From Haloglomus litoreum (GTDB lineage Archaea; Halobacteriota; Halobacteria; Halobacteriales; Haloarculaceae): a stretch of 64,000 nucleotides of DNA. The DNA lies in the NCBI RefSeq assembly GCF_029338515.1, contig NZ_CP119988.1, forward strand, positions 806,001-870,000. The letters are read 5' to 3'. The notes under the pieces were generated by a model. The model did no database searches and was not told the DNA's origin. It worked only from the letters and a program-made list of their open reading frames with translations. This document shows, one piece after another, positions 41,305 to 50,681 of the stretch (its first letter is position 1; every line of letters begins with the position of its first letter). The position numbers and the translations under genes are program-made.

Positions 41305-43464
41305 ATGAGTACCGACTCCGGGGACGAGCACGACCCGCGTCTCCTGGCGATGGACACCGGTGGGACGATGACGGACACCTTCGTCGTCGACGACGAGGCC
41401 AACTACACCGTCGGGAAGGCCCAGACGACACCCGACGACGAGTCCGTCTGCACGCGGAACTCCTTCGGCGACGCGCTCGGCAACTGGGGTGTCGACCCCG
41501 GCGCCGGGGCGAGCGCGCTGGAGGGCATCGTCTACTCCGGCACCGCGATGCTGAACCGCCTGCTCGAACGCGAGGGCGAGGGCAACATCGGCCTCGTGAC
41601 GAACGGCGGGATGGAGGACCAGCTCCGGTTCGGCCGGGGCATCCAGTCGTGGGCCGACCGCTCCTACGCGGGCCGGCTCCACGCCCGCGAGCACGAGCAC
41701 CCCGACCCGCTCGTGCCCCGCGAGAACATCCGGGGGGTCCGGGGCCGGATGAACATGTCCGGCATCCCGACCATCCCGCTGTACGAGGACGAGGCCCGCG
41801 AGGCCATCCACGACCTGCTCGACCGCGGCGTCCGCGTCATCTGTGTCTGTCTCGTCTACGCCTACCTCAACGACGCCCACGAGCAGCAGGTCAAGGACAT
41901 CGCCGAGGAGGTGATGGCCGAGCGCGGCGAGGCGGTGCCGGTCTGGCTCTCCAGCGAACAGAAACCCGTCCGCGGCGAGGTGCCGCGGATGAACTCGCTG
42001 GTCATCGAGGCCTACGCCGCCGAACCGTCGCGCGAGCAGCTCTACAACGTCCGCGACGGGTTCCAGGACCTCGGTGCGGAGGCACCGACCCGGGTTCTCA
42101 CCTCCTCGGGTGGCACCATCGCACCCGACCACGACTGGCTCGTCGACACGATGCTGTCGGGCCCCATCGGCGGCATCTTCGGCGGCGAGTTCATGGCCGA
42201 CCACCTCGACATCGACAACCTCGTCTGCTCGGACGTGGGCGGCACGAGCTTCGACGTCGGCCTCATCACCGAGGGTCACTACCCCACCCGCTGGGACCAG
42301 AGCCTCGCGCAGTTCATGGTGAACATCCCGATGACGGCGATGGACACCATCGGGAGCGGCACCGGCTCGTACGTCCGGGTCGACCGGACCTCGGACCGCA
42401 TCGAGGTCGGCCCGGACTCGGCCGGGTACCTCGTCGGCGTCTCCAACCAGGATGCCGACGTGACCACGCCGACGGTGACGGACTGTACGCTCCTGCTGGG
42501 CTACCTGAACCCGGACTCGTTCCTCGGCGGCGACATCCCGCTGTCGCTGGACGCCGCCGAGGCGGCGCTGGAGGAGCAGGTCGCCGGGCCGCTGGACGAG
42601 GACGTCCACGAGACGGCCCGCGGCGTGCTCGACATCGTCGAGCGCGACATGTCCAACGAGCTGCGGGGCCTCATCCTCGGGCTGGGCTACTCGCCCGAGA
42701 ACTACACCCTCATCTCCTACGGCGGCGGCGGGCCGCTCCACGCCGCGGGGTACACGCGCAACCTGGACTTCCAGGACGTCATCATCCCGCAGTGGGCCGC
42801 GGCGTTCTCGGCGTTCGGCTGTGCCTGTGCGGACGCCGCCTACCGGTACGACCAGCAGATAGACGCCATCCTGCAGCCGGACTTCTCGAACGACGCGATG
42901 GTCGCCGCCGAGATACAGCAGACGCTGGACGCGCTGGAGGAGGAGGCCGTCACGGCGTTCGAGCGCGACGGCGTCGACGCCGAGGACGTGGCGTTCCAGC
43001 CCGCGCTCCGCATCCAGTACCTCGGGATGCTCGACGACCTGGAGGTCGCCATCGGCGACGAACAGCTGGCGGGCGGCTTCGGCGGCGAGGACCTCCGGGC
43101 CGTCATCGAGGACTACGAGGCGAAGTTCGACCAGGTGTTCCAGCGCGCGGCGAAGTCGCCGGAGAACGGCTACCAGATCACGATGGCCATCGGCGTCGGC
43201 GTCGGCCCCTCGGCCAAACCCGACGTGCCCGAGGAGCCGCTGCAGGGCGAGACGCCCGACGAGGGCGCCCACAAGGGCCAACGGGACATCTACTGGGACG
43301 GCGACTGGCACACCGCGGACCTCTGGCAGATGCGCCAGCTGGCCCCCGGCAACGTCGTCCGGGGCGGCGCCGTCGTCGAGGCACCGGCCACGACCATCCT
43401 CGTCCCGCCCGGCTTCGAGGCCGAACTGGACGAGAACCGCATCTACCACCTCACAGAGACATGA
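41305..43464 (+). CDS. acxA: Acetone carboxylase beta subunit (HyuA family)
   Basis: A 719-residue HyuA-type protein. The ATPase core carries AMDTGGTMTDTFVVDD (about 14-30) and CSDVGGTSFDVGLITEG, the phosphate loops of the ASKHA fold. In acetone carboxylase this subunit activates the substrate and bicarbonate with ATP. The gamma subunit two genes on is specific to acetone carboxylase, so this is AcxA and not a hydantoinase. ATG 41305 has a clear SD. The reaction is acetone + HCO3- + ATP to acetoacetate in the cytoplasm. Confidence 0.9.
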   Translation: MSTDSGDEHDPRLLAMDTGGTMTDTFVVDDEANYTVGKAQTTPDDESVCTRNSFGDALGNWGVDPGAGASALEGIVYSGTAMLNRLLEREGEGNIGLVTNGGMEDQLRFGRGIQSWADRSYAGRLHAREHEHPDPLVPRENIRGVRGRMNMSGIPTIPLYEDEAREAIHDLLDRGVRVICVCLVYAYLNDAHEQQVKDIAEEVMAERGEAVPVWLSSEQKPVRGEVPRMNSLVIEAYAAEPSREQLYNVRDGFQDLGAEAPTRVLTSSGGTIAPDHDWLVDTMLSGPIGGIFGGEFMADHLDIDNLVCSDVGGTSFDVGLITEGHYPTRWDQSLAQFMVNIPMTAMDTIGSGTGSYVRVDRTSDRIEVGPDSAGYLVGVSNQDADVTTPTVTDCTLLLGYLNPDSFLGGDIPLSLDAAEAALEEQVAGPLDEDVHETARGVLDIVERDMSNELRGLILGLGYSPENYTLISYGGGGPLHAAGYTRNLDFQDVIIPQWAAAFSAFGCACADAAYRYDQQIDAILQPDFSNDAMVAAEIQQTLDALEEEAVTAFERDGVDAEDVAFQPALRIQYLGMLDDLEVAIGDEQLAGGFGGEDLRAVIEDYEAKFDQVFQRAAKSPENGYQITMAIGVGVGPSAKPDVPEEPLQGETPDEGAHKGQRDIYWDGDWHTADLWQMRQLAPGNVVRGGAVVEAPATTILVPPGFEAELDENRIYHLTET

Positions 43465-43522
43465 CCACGAGCGACCACCACGTACCGACACGGACCCGGG
43501 GGATACCCCCACGGAGGCGACG

Positions 43523-45787
43523 ATGAGCATCGAGAACGAGCGCGTCGCGGGCGAGAAACGACGCGTCAGGGAGGACGGCGACGAGATCGGCTGGGACGGC
43601 AGGTCCCTGCAGGAGATGCTCCGCGAGACAGAGGCGCTGACCGAGGAGACTGGCCGTTACCGCGGGCTCGAGCGCCTGGAGATGAAAGAGGAGTCCCGCT
43701 TCGAGTACGAGCGGCTCTACTCCCGGCTCCGGGGCGCACTCGTCAGCGCCCGCGAGACCGCCCTGCACGTCTCGGCGTCACCCATCGTCCGCGAGATCGG
43801 GGAGCTGTGCTTCCAGATCTACACGCCCGAGGGTGATTCCATCGCCGTCTCCACGGGCATCATCGTCCACGTCCACACCGGCTCGCTCGCCATCAAGTGG
43901 ATGATCGAGCAGGACTACGAGCACGACCGCGGCATCGAGCCCGGCGACATCTTCTGCAACAACGACAACGACCTCGGCAACGTCCACACCACGGACGTCC
44001 ACACCATCGTCCCCATCTTCCACGACGGCGAGCTGGTGGCGTGGGCCGACGGCGTCACCCACGAGATCGACATCGGCGGGATGTCGGCGGGCCACACCAG
44101 TCCGGTCCACACCCGCCGGTTCGAGGACGGCATCTACGCCACCTGCGAGAAGGTCGGCAAGGACGACGAGCGCTTCCAGGACTGGAAGGTGCGGGGCGAG
44201 CGCTCCACCCGAACCCCGCAGTACTGGGACCTCGACGAGAAGTGCCGCATCGCGGGCTGTCACATGATCCGCGAGGCTGTCCACGACATCATCGACGACG
44301 TGGGGGCCGAGACGTTCAAGCAGTTCACCCGCGAGGCCGTCGAGGAGGGGCGCCAGACGATGGAGTCCCGCGTGCAGGAGCGCCTGTTCCCCGGGACCTA
44401 CCAGAGCACGTCGTTCGCGGCGATGCCGTTCGAGGAGGAGGGCTGGAAGCCCGAACAGCAGCGCGACCACCTCATCCACCTGCCCGTCGAGATGGAGGTG
44501 GAGACGGACGGGACCATGTCCGTCGACATGGAGGGCGCCAGCCCGCAGGGCGACCACTCGTTCAACGCGGCCGAGGGGTCGATGACCGGCGGGCTGTGGG
44601 TGTCGATGACCCAGTGCCTGCTCCACGACGGGAAGGTCAACGACGGGAGCCACATCGCCCTCGATACCAACTTCCCCGAGGGCTCGATCACGAACCCGGA
44701 CGACCCGCAGCTGTCGTTCCACGCGCCGTGGGGGACCATCATGCCGACGTTCCAGTCGGTCTGGCAGAACGTCTCGCAGGGCTTCTTCTCGCGGGGCTTC
44801 CGCGAGGAGGTCGTCACCGGCTACTCCGAGACCTCGGACACCCTGCAGGGCGGCGGGACGCTGATGGAGTCGATGGCCCAGCTCATCCCGGACGAGGTGG
44901 GCGACTACTACCCCATCGGCCCGTTCGACCTCTCCTGCCAGGGGCTCGGCGCCTCGGCGGTCCGGGACGGTCTCGACTGGGGGTACGCGATGTGGAATCC
45001 AGAGTCCGACATGGGCGACATCGAGGAGTGGGAGCTCACCCAGTGGGGCACGCAGTACCTCTCCCGGCAGGTCAAGACCGATTCGGCCGGCCACGGCAAG
45101 TACCGCGGCGGCTCCGGCTGGGAGGGCGTCATGACGTTCATGGGCAACGACGAGGCGTCGCTGCTGAAGACGGCCCAGCCGGACGTGACGTTCTCCGTCG
45201 CCGGCATGAGCGGCGGCTATCCGGGGTCGACGAAGTACGCCGTCCGCGCACACGATACGGACCTGCAGGCGCGGGCGCGGCAGGAGGAGCCGTACCCGGT
45301 CGGCGATACGCCGCCCGGGACCTTCGAGGAGGACATCGACGGCGACATCGTCCGCACGGAGCGGGGCACCTACTTCCCCAAGCAGTTCGACAACTACGAC
45401 CTCGTCCACTTCCAGATGGGTGGCGGTCCCGGCTGGGGTGACCCGCTGGACCGCCCCGTCGAGAAGGTCGTCGAGGACGTCGAGGACCAGATCTTCTCGC
45501 CCGGGACCGTCGAGGACGTCTACGGCGTCGTCGGCGAGTTCGACGAGGACACGCTCGACTTCGAGATCGACGAGGACGCGACCGACGAGGCACGCGAGCG
45601 CATCCGCGAGCGTCGTGACGCCGAATCGATGACCTACGACGAGTTCTTCGACCAGGAGCGACAGCGCGTGGCCGAGGCCGACGTGAGCGATCAGGTCGCC
45701 ACGATGTACGAGGAGGTGTTCGACATCTCGGAGGCGTTCGCCGAGGAGTTCGAAGCGTTCTGGGGTACCAAAGGAGGGCTCGGATAA
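43523..45787 (+). CDS. acxB: Acetone carboxylase alpha subunit (HyuB family)
   Basis: A 754-residue HyuB-type protein. Landmarks are EIGELCFQIYTPEGDSIAVSTGIIVH, EPGDIFCNNDNDLGNVHTTDVHTI (metal-binding loop), SFNAAEGSMTGGLWVSM, and FQMGGGPGWGDPLDRP near the end. It forms the (alpha-beta-gamma)2 acetone carboxylase with AcxA and AcxC and binds the activated substrate. SD GGAGG (43513-43517) is 5 nt before ATG 43523. The gap to acxA is 58 bp. Its stop overlaps the gamma start by one base (TAATG). Confidence 0.9.
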   Translation: MSIENERVAGEKRRVREDGDEIGWDGRSLQEMLRETEALTEETGRYRGLERLEMKEESRFEYERLYSRLRGALVSARETALHVSASPIVREIGELCFQIYTPEGDSIAVSTGIIVHVHTGSLAIKWMIEQDYEHDRGIEPGDIFCNNDNDLGNVHTTDVHTIVPIFHDGELVAWADGVTHEIDIGGMSAGHTSPVHTRRFEDGIYATCEKVGKDDERFQDWKVRGERSTRTPQYWDLDEKCRIAGCHMIREAVHDIIDDVGAETFKQFTREAVEEGRQTMESRVQERLFPGTYQSTSFAAMPFEEEGWKPEQQRDHLIHLPVEMEVETDGTMSVDMEGASPQGDHSFNAAEGSMTGGLWVSMTQCLLHDGKVNDGSHIALDTNFPEGSITNPDDPQLSFHAPWGTIMPTFQSVWQNVSQGFFSRGFREEVVTGYSETSDTLQGGGTLMESMAQLIPDEVGDYYPIGPFDLSCQGLGASAVRDGLDWGYAMWNPESDMGDIEEWELTQWGTQYLSRQVKTDSAGHGKYRGGSGWEGVMTFMGNDEASLLKTAQPDVTFSVAGMSGGYPGSTKYAVRAHDTDLQARARQEEPYPVGDTPPGTFEEDIDGDIVRTERGTYFPKQFDNYDLVHFQMGGGPGWGDPLDRPVEKVVEDVEDQIFSPGTVEDVYGVVGEFDEDTLDFEIDEDATDEARERIRERRDAESMTYDEFFDQERQRVAEADVSDQVATMYEEVFDISEAFAEEFEAFWGTKGGLG

Positions 45788-46323
45788 TGACGGAACACGG
45801 CAGCCAGGAGGAGACGGACCGCCAGCAGATCGCGAAGCTCATCGAGGGTGAACTCCCCTGGGATGAACTCCGCAACGACGTGCTCCCGGATCCGAAGGAC
45901 GGGCAGCGCTTCGAGACTACTCGGGAGATCATCCAGTCGAAGGTCGGCTGGGACGACCCCGTTCTCGTCCCGCTGAACGACAAGCTGTACGCCGTCGGCA
46001 CCGACGACGGCCGACGGGTGCGGTGTGAGTGCGGCCACGACTTCTGCGACCTCGACGAGCACTGGAAGGAGCACGCCCGCGTCCGGGTCCGCGAGGACGT
46101 CGAGGAGATGGAGGAGATCTACCCGCAGCACCAGACCCCGCACCCGGAGTGGACGTTCCAGCTCCGCGAGTGGTTCTGTCCCGGCTGCTTCGCGCAGGTC
46201 GACGTCGACGCGGTGCCCGCGACCTACCCGGTCAAGCGGGCGTTCGACCCCGATATCGACGCCTTCTACGAGGAGTGGCTCGGGAAACCCGCGCCCGACC
46301 GGCGCGACGGGGCGGCGGACTGA
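45787..46323 (+). CDS. acxC: Acetone carboxylase gamma subunit
   Basis: A 178-residue protein. It matches bacterial AcxC closely in order and motifs: a helical N-terminus, the Cys-rich part RVRCECGHDFCDLDEHWKEHARVRV (Cys80, 82, 87), MEEIYPQHQTPHPEW, REWFCPGCFAQVDVDA (Cys131, 134), and the end DAFYEEWLGKPAPDRR. It is the small subunit of acetone carboxylase and probably binds a metal through these Cys. Its presence is what identifies the operon. Confidence 0.92.
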   Translation: MTEHGSQEETDRQQIAKLIEGELPWDELRNDVLPDPKDGQRFETTREIIQSKVGWDDPVLVPLNDKLYAVGTDDGRRVRCECGHDFCDLDEHWKEHARVRVREDVEEMEEIYPQHQTPHPEWTFQLREWFCPGCFAQVDVDAVPATYPVKRAFDPDIDAFYEEWLGKPAPDRRDGAAD

Positions 46324-46329
46324 GCCGCC

Positions 46330-46986
46330 TCATCCGGCCCACTCGGTCACGTTCTCGTCGACCACCGCGACGGCCTCGGCCGTGTCCGCGACCGATGCCT
46401 CGGGCGGGTGCTCCAGCACGGTGATGCCACAGTTGGCCATCGAGTGCTCGAGGAAGGCCTCGCGCACGTCGAGGGCCTTGACGTGGCCCAGCAGGAGGTG
46501 GATGGGGCCACCGTGCGTGACGACCAGCACCGTCTCGTCGCCGTCGGCCGCGTCGAGCAGGTCGGCCCACCCCGTCAGCACGCGCTCGCGCAGGGCCAGC
46601 AGCGACTCGCCGCCCTCGGGTGTCTCCGAGGCGGCCCGCACCGCGGCCTCGCCCAGCCCGAACTCCGGGAACCGCTCGTATATGTCGGCGTAGGTGAGTC
46701 CCTGGTAGACCCCGAGGTCGCGCTCGCGCCAGGCCCGCGTGTACTCGACGCGCTCGCCGGCCGGGTCGAGGCCGAGCGGGTCACAGAGGCGCGCGGCGGT
46801 CTCTCGCGTCCGCAGGAGGTCCGAACAGACCGCCCGGTCGACGTCGTACTCCCCGGCGAGGTACTCGCCCGCGGCGACGGCCTGCTCGCGGCCCCGCTCG
46901 TTCAGCGGCACCGGCGCCCAGCCCTGCATCCGACCCTCGCTGTTCCAGTCGGTCTGTCCGTGCCGGACGACGACGGCCGTGGTCAT
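46330..46986 (-). CDS. Histidine phosphatase (phosphoglycerate-mutase-like), copy 1
   Basis: A 218-residue protein with the branch-1 histidine phosphatase signature VVVRHGQTDWNSEGRMQGWAPVPLNERG (phospho-acceptor His in RHG) and the second His in VVTHGGPIHLL. Candidate substrates are phosphoglycerates or alpha-ribazole phosphate. It is 23 bp downstream of a clearly related gene on the same strand, forming a tandem pair. Confidence 0.9.
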   Translation of the reverse strand: MTTAVVVRHGQTDWNSEGRMQGWAPVPLNERGREQAVAAGEYLAGEYDVDRAVCSDLLRTRETAARLCDPLGLDPAGERVEYTRAWRERDLGVYQGLTYADIYERFPEFGLGEAAVRAASETPEGGESLLALRERVLTGWADLLDAADGDETVLVVTHGGPIHLLLGHVKALDVREAFLEHSMANCGITVLEHPPEASVADTAEAVAVVDENVTEWAG

Positions 46987-47009
46987 ACCATGCCCTGGGG
47001 CGGGTTCCC

Positions 47010-47813
47010 CTATTCCCCTTCCGTCTCGCTCGCTCGGCCGTCGTCGGCCGGCGCGTCCTCGCTGGCGGCCACCCGCTCCTCGACCGCGGCGGTCGTCTCC
47101 AGGGCCGCGTCGTCGGCGTCGGTGGCCGCCCCGCCGTCGCCCTCTCCGTCACGTCCGGCCGGGTGTCGGTCGTCGTGCTGTGGGAGGGGCTCGTGCAGCG
47201 GCGCGGCGTCCCGGACCACCTCGACCGTCGTCCCGGCACCGCTGCGGTGGACGCGGAGTTCGGCGAGGGCGGTGTTCTCCGGCCAGCCCTCGCCCATCGC
47301 GGTCTCGAAGTTCTGTCCGCGGACGTGCGCGAGCAGGATGAACAGCGGTCCGCCGTGGCTCACGACCAGCACCGTCTCGTCGGGCCCGGCGTCGGCGAGG
47401 AGCGCCTCCCAGCCGTCGATGACGCGCTCGCGGGCGTCGACAAGCGACTCCCCGCCCGGTGGGGTCGCCTCCATGGCCGCCGTCCCGGACGCGAGCAGCG
47501 AGTACTCGGGATGTCCCTCGAACACCTCCTCCACGGTGAGGCCCTGGAGGTCGCCGAAGGAGCGCTCGCGCCACCGGCCGTCGAACGAGGGCTCGACGTC
47601 GAGGCTCGCCAGCAGTTCGGCGGTCGTCTCCCGCGTCCGGCGGAGGTCCGAGGCGACGATGCGGTCGACCGCGTACGCCTCGGCGATGGCGGCGCCGGCC
47701 CGGCGGGCCTGCTCGCGACCGCGCTCGGTCAGGGGTGTCGGCGCCCACCCCTGCATGCGTCCCTCGCGGTTCCATGTCGTCTCCCCGTGCCGGAGCAACA
47801 GGACGGTCGTCAC
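47010..47813 (-). CDS. Histidine phosphatase (phosphoglycerate-mutase-like), copy 2
   Basis: A 267-residue protein (GTG start), paralogous to 46330-46986: LLLRHGETTWNREGRMQGWAPTPLTERG and VVSHGGPLFILLAHV. It has an extra acidic, Ala-rich tail of about 60 residues (about 205-267) that the other lacks. It is the first gene of the tandem pair. Same reaction class; the substrate is unknown. Confidence 0.9.
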   Translation of the reverse strand: MTTVLLLRHGETTWNREGRMQGWAPTPLTERGREQARRAGAAIAEAYAVDRIVASDLRRTRETTAELLASLDVEPSFDGRWRERSFGDLQGLTVEEVFEGHPEYSLLASGTAAMEATPPGGESLVDARERVIDGWEALLADAGPDETVLVVSHGGPLFILLAHVRGQNFETAMGEGWPENTALAELRVHRSGAGTTVEVVRDAAPLHEPLPQHDDRHPAGRDGEGDGGAATDADDAALETTAAVEERVAASEDAPADDGRASETEGE

Positions 47814-47925
47814 TACCGGCCGTAGGGGCGGTCACGGCATGAGAGTGGCGGGTTCCCTGGGCTCACTTGAGGACACTAGTGCATTCGCGTCAAGGACCTC
47901 GGGGGTCCGGACTGACCCCTCCACC

Positions 47926-49614
47926 ATGCAGCGAGAGTCGGGGGGAGCCCTCCAGTCCACCACGACCGAACCGTCCCGGGAACCGGCCACAGCCGCCGAC
48001 CACGGCCCGGCGGCCGTCGCCGCCGAGGCGCTGGGCGAGCAGGCCGTCGGGCGCGAGATGCACCGCAACTGCGAGGCGTTCGTCGTCCGGGCCGACGCGG
48101 TCGCCGACGCCCTCGCGCGGCTGCAGGACGCCGGCTTCGACCACTGCGCCTGCGTCACCGCCCAGGAGTACGACGACCGCTTCGAGACCATCTACCACCT
48201 CCGGAGCTACGAGGACCCGACGTTCGAGACGGCGCTGGTGGTGCCGACGCGCCACGATGGGCCGGTCAGCCAGTCCGGCGCGGCCGTCTTCGACACCGCC
48301 GACTGGCACGAGCGCGAGGCGTACGACCTGTTCGGCATCGAGTACGACGACCACCCGGACCTCCGGCGCATCCTCCTGCCCGAGACCTGGCAGGGCCACC
48401 CACTCCGCGAGGACTACGACCGTGAGCAACCCCAGGTCGTCACGCTCCGCGAGCACGCGAACCCCCTGCAGGACGACCAGCGCGCGGGCGACACGATGTT
48501 CCTCAACATCGGCCCGCACCACCCCTCCACACACGGCGTCCTCCACCTCGGCGTGACGCTGGACGGCGAGACGGTCGCCGACGTCGAGCCGGACATCGGC
48601 TACATCCACCGCTGCGAGGAGCAGATGTGCCAGCAGGGAACGTACCGGCACCAGATCATGCCGTACCCGGACCGGTGGGACTGGCTCTCCTCCGGGCTGC
48701 TGAACGAGTGGGCGTACGCCCGGACCGCGGAGGACCTCGCGGGCATCGAGGTGCCCGACTACGCGCAGGTCGTCCGGACGATGGGGGCCGAACTCTCCCG
48801 GCTGGCCAACCACTTCATCGCCATCGGGACGTACGCGCTGGACATCTTCGGCGAGTTCACCGCCATCTTCATGTACGCGATGCAGGACCGCGAGACGGTG
48901 CTCAACCGGCTGGAGGACCTCACGGGCCAGCGGATGATGTTCAACTACCTCCGGCTGGGCGGCGTCGCCTGGGACATCCCGGAGCCCCGCGAGGAGTTCT
49001 TCGACGACGTCCTGGAGTTCCTCGGGAAGCTCCCGGCGAAGCTCGAGGAGTACCACGACCTGATGACCAGCAACGAGATCTTCCAGATGCGGTGTGTCGA
49101 CACCGGCTACCTCGACCCCGAGACCGCGAAGTCGTACGGCTGCACCGGCCCGGTCGCCCGCGGGTCGGGCATCGACTACGACCTCCGGCGCGACGACCCC
49201 TACGGCTACTACCCCGAGCTGGACTGGGACGTCGTCACCGAGCCGGACGGGGACAACTACGCGCGCGTCCTCGTCCGGCTCCGCGAGCTGGAGGAGTCGG
49301 CGAAGATCATCGAGCAGTGCATCGACCTGCTGCGCGACTGGCCGGAGGACGACCGCGAGATCCAGGCTAACGTCCCCCGGACCATCAAGCCGGAGCCGGA
49401 TACGGAGGTGTACCGGGCCGTCGAGGCCGCGAAGGGTGAACTCGGCATCTACATCCGCAGCGACGGGACCGATACCCCGGCCCGGTTCAAGATCCGGTCG
49501 CCGTGCTTCTCCAACCTGCAGGCCCTCCCGGAGATGAGCGAGGGCGAGTTCGTCCCGGACCTCGTGGCGACGCTCGGCTCGCTGGACACCATCATGGGCG
49601 AGGTGGACCGGTAG
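47926..49614 (+). CDS. nuoCD: NADH dehydrogenase-like complex subunit CD (fused NuoC-NuoD)
   Basis: A 562-residue protein. Residues about 35-180 are NuoC (30-kDa subunit: DWHEREAYDLFGIEYDDHPDLRRILLPETWQGHPLREDY). The rest is NuoD (49-kDa), with NIGPHHPSTHGVLHL at the quinone site and DIGYIHRCEEQM. It would be part of the complex-I-like arm that reduces quinone. Usually it sits in an operon with nuoA-N; here no other complex I gene is near. ATG 47926 is the first start after the divergent phosphatase gene. Confidence 0.93.
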   Translation: MQRESGGALQSTTTEPSREPATAADHGPAAVAAEALGEQAVGREMHRNCEAFVVRADAVADALARLQDAGFDHCACVTAQEYDDRFETIYHLRSYEDPTFETALVVPTRHDGPVSQSGAAVFDTADWHEREAYDLFGIEYDDHPDLRRILLPETWQGHPLREDYDREQPQVVTLREHANPLQDDQRAGDTMFLNIGPHHPSTHGVLHLGVTLDGETVADVEPDIGYIHRCEEQMCQQGTYRHQIMPYPDRWDWLSSGLLNEWAYARTAEDLAGIEVPDYAQVVRTMGAELSRLANHFIAIGTYALDIFGEFTAIFMYAMQDRETVLNRLEDLTGQRMMFNYLRLGGVAWDIPEPREEFFDDVLEFLGKLPAKLEEYHDLMTSNEIFQMRCVDTGYLDPETAKSYGCTGPVARGSGIDYDLRRDDPYGYYPELDWDVVTEPDGDNYARVLVRLRELEESAKIIEQCIDLLRDWPEDDREIQANVPRTIKPEPDTEVYRAVEAAKGELGIYIRSDGTDTPARFKIRSPCFSNLQALPEMSEGEFVPDLVATLGSLDTIMGEVDR

Positions 49615-49745
49615 GGGCCGGGTCCGGTCTTCGACCCGCCCTTGCGCCCCCCGGGACCACCCCTGGGGTGCCGTGGGGCCCCGTCGTCGCGTCCCTGTCC
49701 GGAAGCGAAGCCTTTTGCGCCACAGTCCACTACCCACCGACAACA

Positions 49746-50162
49746 ATGAGCGGCCGTGATATGTATCGCCAGCAGATCCTCGACCACTACAAGAACCCGC
49801 GCAACTACGGGGAACTCGAGGACGCGGACTTCGAACACGTCGGGGAGAACCCGATGTGTGGCGATACCATCAAGATGTTCGTGAAGCTCGACGACGACGG
49901 GGAGACGGTCGAGCGGGTCTCGTTCGTGGGCGACGGCTGTGCCATCTCGCAGGCCTCGGCCAGCATGCTCTCGCAGGACCTCCACGGGAGGACCCTCGAC
50001 GAGATCCGGGAGATGGACCGCGACGACATCTTCGAGCTGCTGGGTATCGACGTGAACCCGATGCGGGTCAAGTGTGCGGTGCTGGCCGAGAAGGTGGCCC
50101 AGGACGGCGCCGCCATCCACCTCGGCGAGAAGGACATCGATCAGACGACGACCGAGGAGTAG
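49746..50162 (+). CDS. Iron-sulfur cluster assembly scaffold SufU/IscU
   Basis: A 138-residue protein with the three cluster-binding Cys: ENPMCGD (Cys38), GDGCAIS (Cys65) and RVKCAVL (Cys110), and the essential Asp in CGD. It builds Fe-S clusters or hands sulfur on in the cytoplasm. It is closest to SufU in size and lacks the LPPVK site of IscU. A TATA-like CCTTTTGC lies about 33 nt upstream of ATG 49746, so it is probably transcribed apart from nuoCD. Confidence 0.9.
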   Translation: MSGRDMYRQQILDHYKNPRNYGELEDADFEHVGENPMCGDTIKMFVKLDDDGETVERVSFVGDGCAISQASASMLSQDLHGRTLDEIREMDRDDIFELLGIDVNPMRVKCAVLAEKVAQDGAAIHLGEKDIDQTTTEE

Positions 50163-50228
50163 CCCCGTTCCGGGGGCGCTTGCGTCCGTTCTCCGTTATC
50201 CAGCGCCACAGCGACAGCTGCGGGTGGA

Positions 50229-50263
50229 TTTATGCCCGGTCACGGTGTACGATATCGTGTACC
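50229..50263 (+). promoter_or_regulatory. Promoter and palindromic site of the rubredoxin-like gene
   Basis: A TATA-like TTTATG (about 50229-50234) lies 30 nt before ATG 50264. Between them is a perfect 10-bp palindrome, ACGATATCGT (50249-50258), flanked by GT on both sides. A dimeric regulator here would block the transcription start. Confidence 0.55.
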
Positions 50264-50560
50264 ATGTCAAGCCAGTCCGACACGGAGCGGCAGGTGCCCT
50301 TCGGGGAGACGGTGTACGACGAGGACGGGAACGAACTCGGCCGCGTCCGGGGTCTCGACGAGCACGGCTTCTACGTCGCCACCTCCGAGGGGGTGACGGC
50401 GATGTCCGTCGACCACGAGGCCGACGCCCGCTCGGGCCACAAGGAGCTCCACTGGCGGTGCTGGGAGTGTGGTGAGATCGGCAAACTCGACGAGATGCCC
50501 GACGAGTGCCCCTCCTGTGGCGCCCCGGAGGAGGAGCTCTACTACTGGGCACAGGACTGA
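50264..50560 (+). CDS. Rubredoxin-like zinc/iron protein (DUF7130-like)
   Basis: A 98-residue protein. The C-terminal 35 residues, CWECGEIGKLDEMPDECPSCGAPEEELYYWAQD, form a four-Cys rubredoxin-like knuckle (CxxC...CxxC). The N-terminal 60 residues are a small beta domain (PFGETVYDEDGNELGRVRGLDEHGFYVAT). It may carry electrons or bind zinc. It is next to the Fe-S scaffold gene but has its own promoter and a palindrome, so it is likely regulated. Confidence 0.8.
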   Translation: MSSQSDTERQVPFGETVYDEDGNELGRVRGLDEHGFYVATSEGVTAMSVDHEADARSGHKELHWRCWECGEIGKLDEMPDECPSCGAPEEELYYWAQD

Positions 50561-50681
50561 GCCGCCCGCCGGGTCGGGCGCCCTCGGCCCCGCCCATCGG
50601 CCGGTCCCCCCATCCCGTTCCCCGGGCGCTCCCCGCCACCGCTGACGACACGCCTTTACTCGTCCTCACCGACCCGCCGGT

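Noticed and set aside
41305-45787. Hydantoinase/5-oxoprolinase (HyuAB) label
   Set aside because: The adjacent gene is a clear acetone carboxylase gamma subunit, which hydantoinases lack.
46408-47925. N-terminal extension of NuoCD by some 500 residues
   Set aside because: The extra part is antisense to the two phosphatase genes and has no family match; NuoC begins near 47926.
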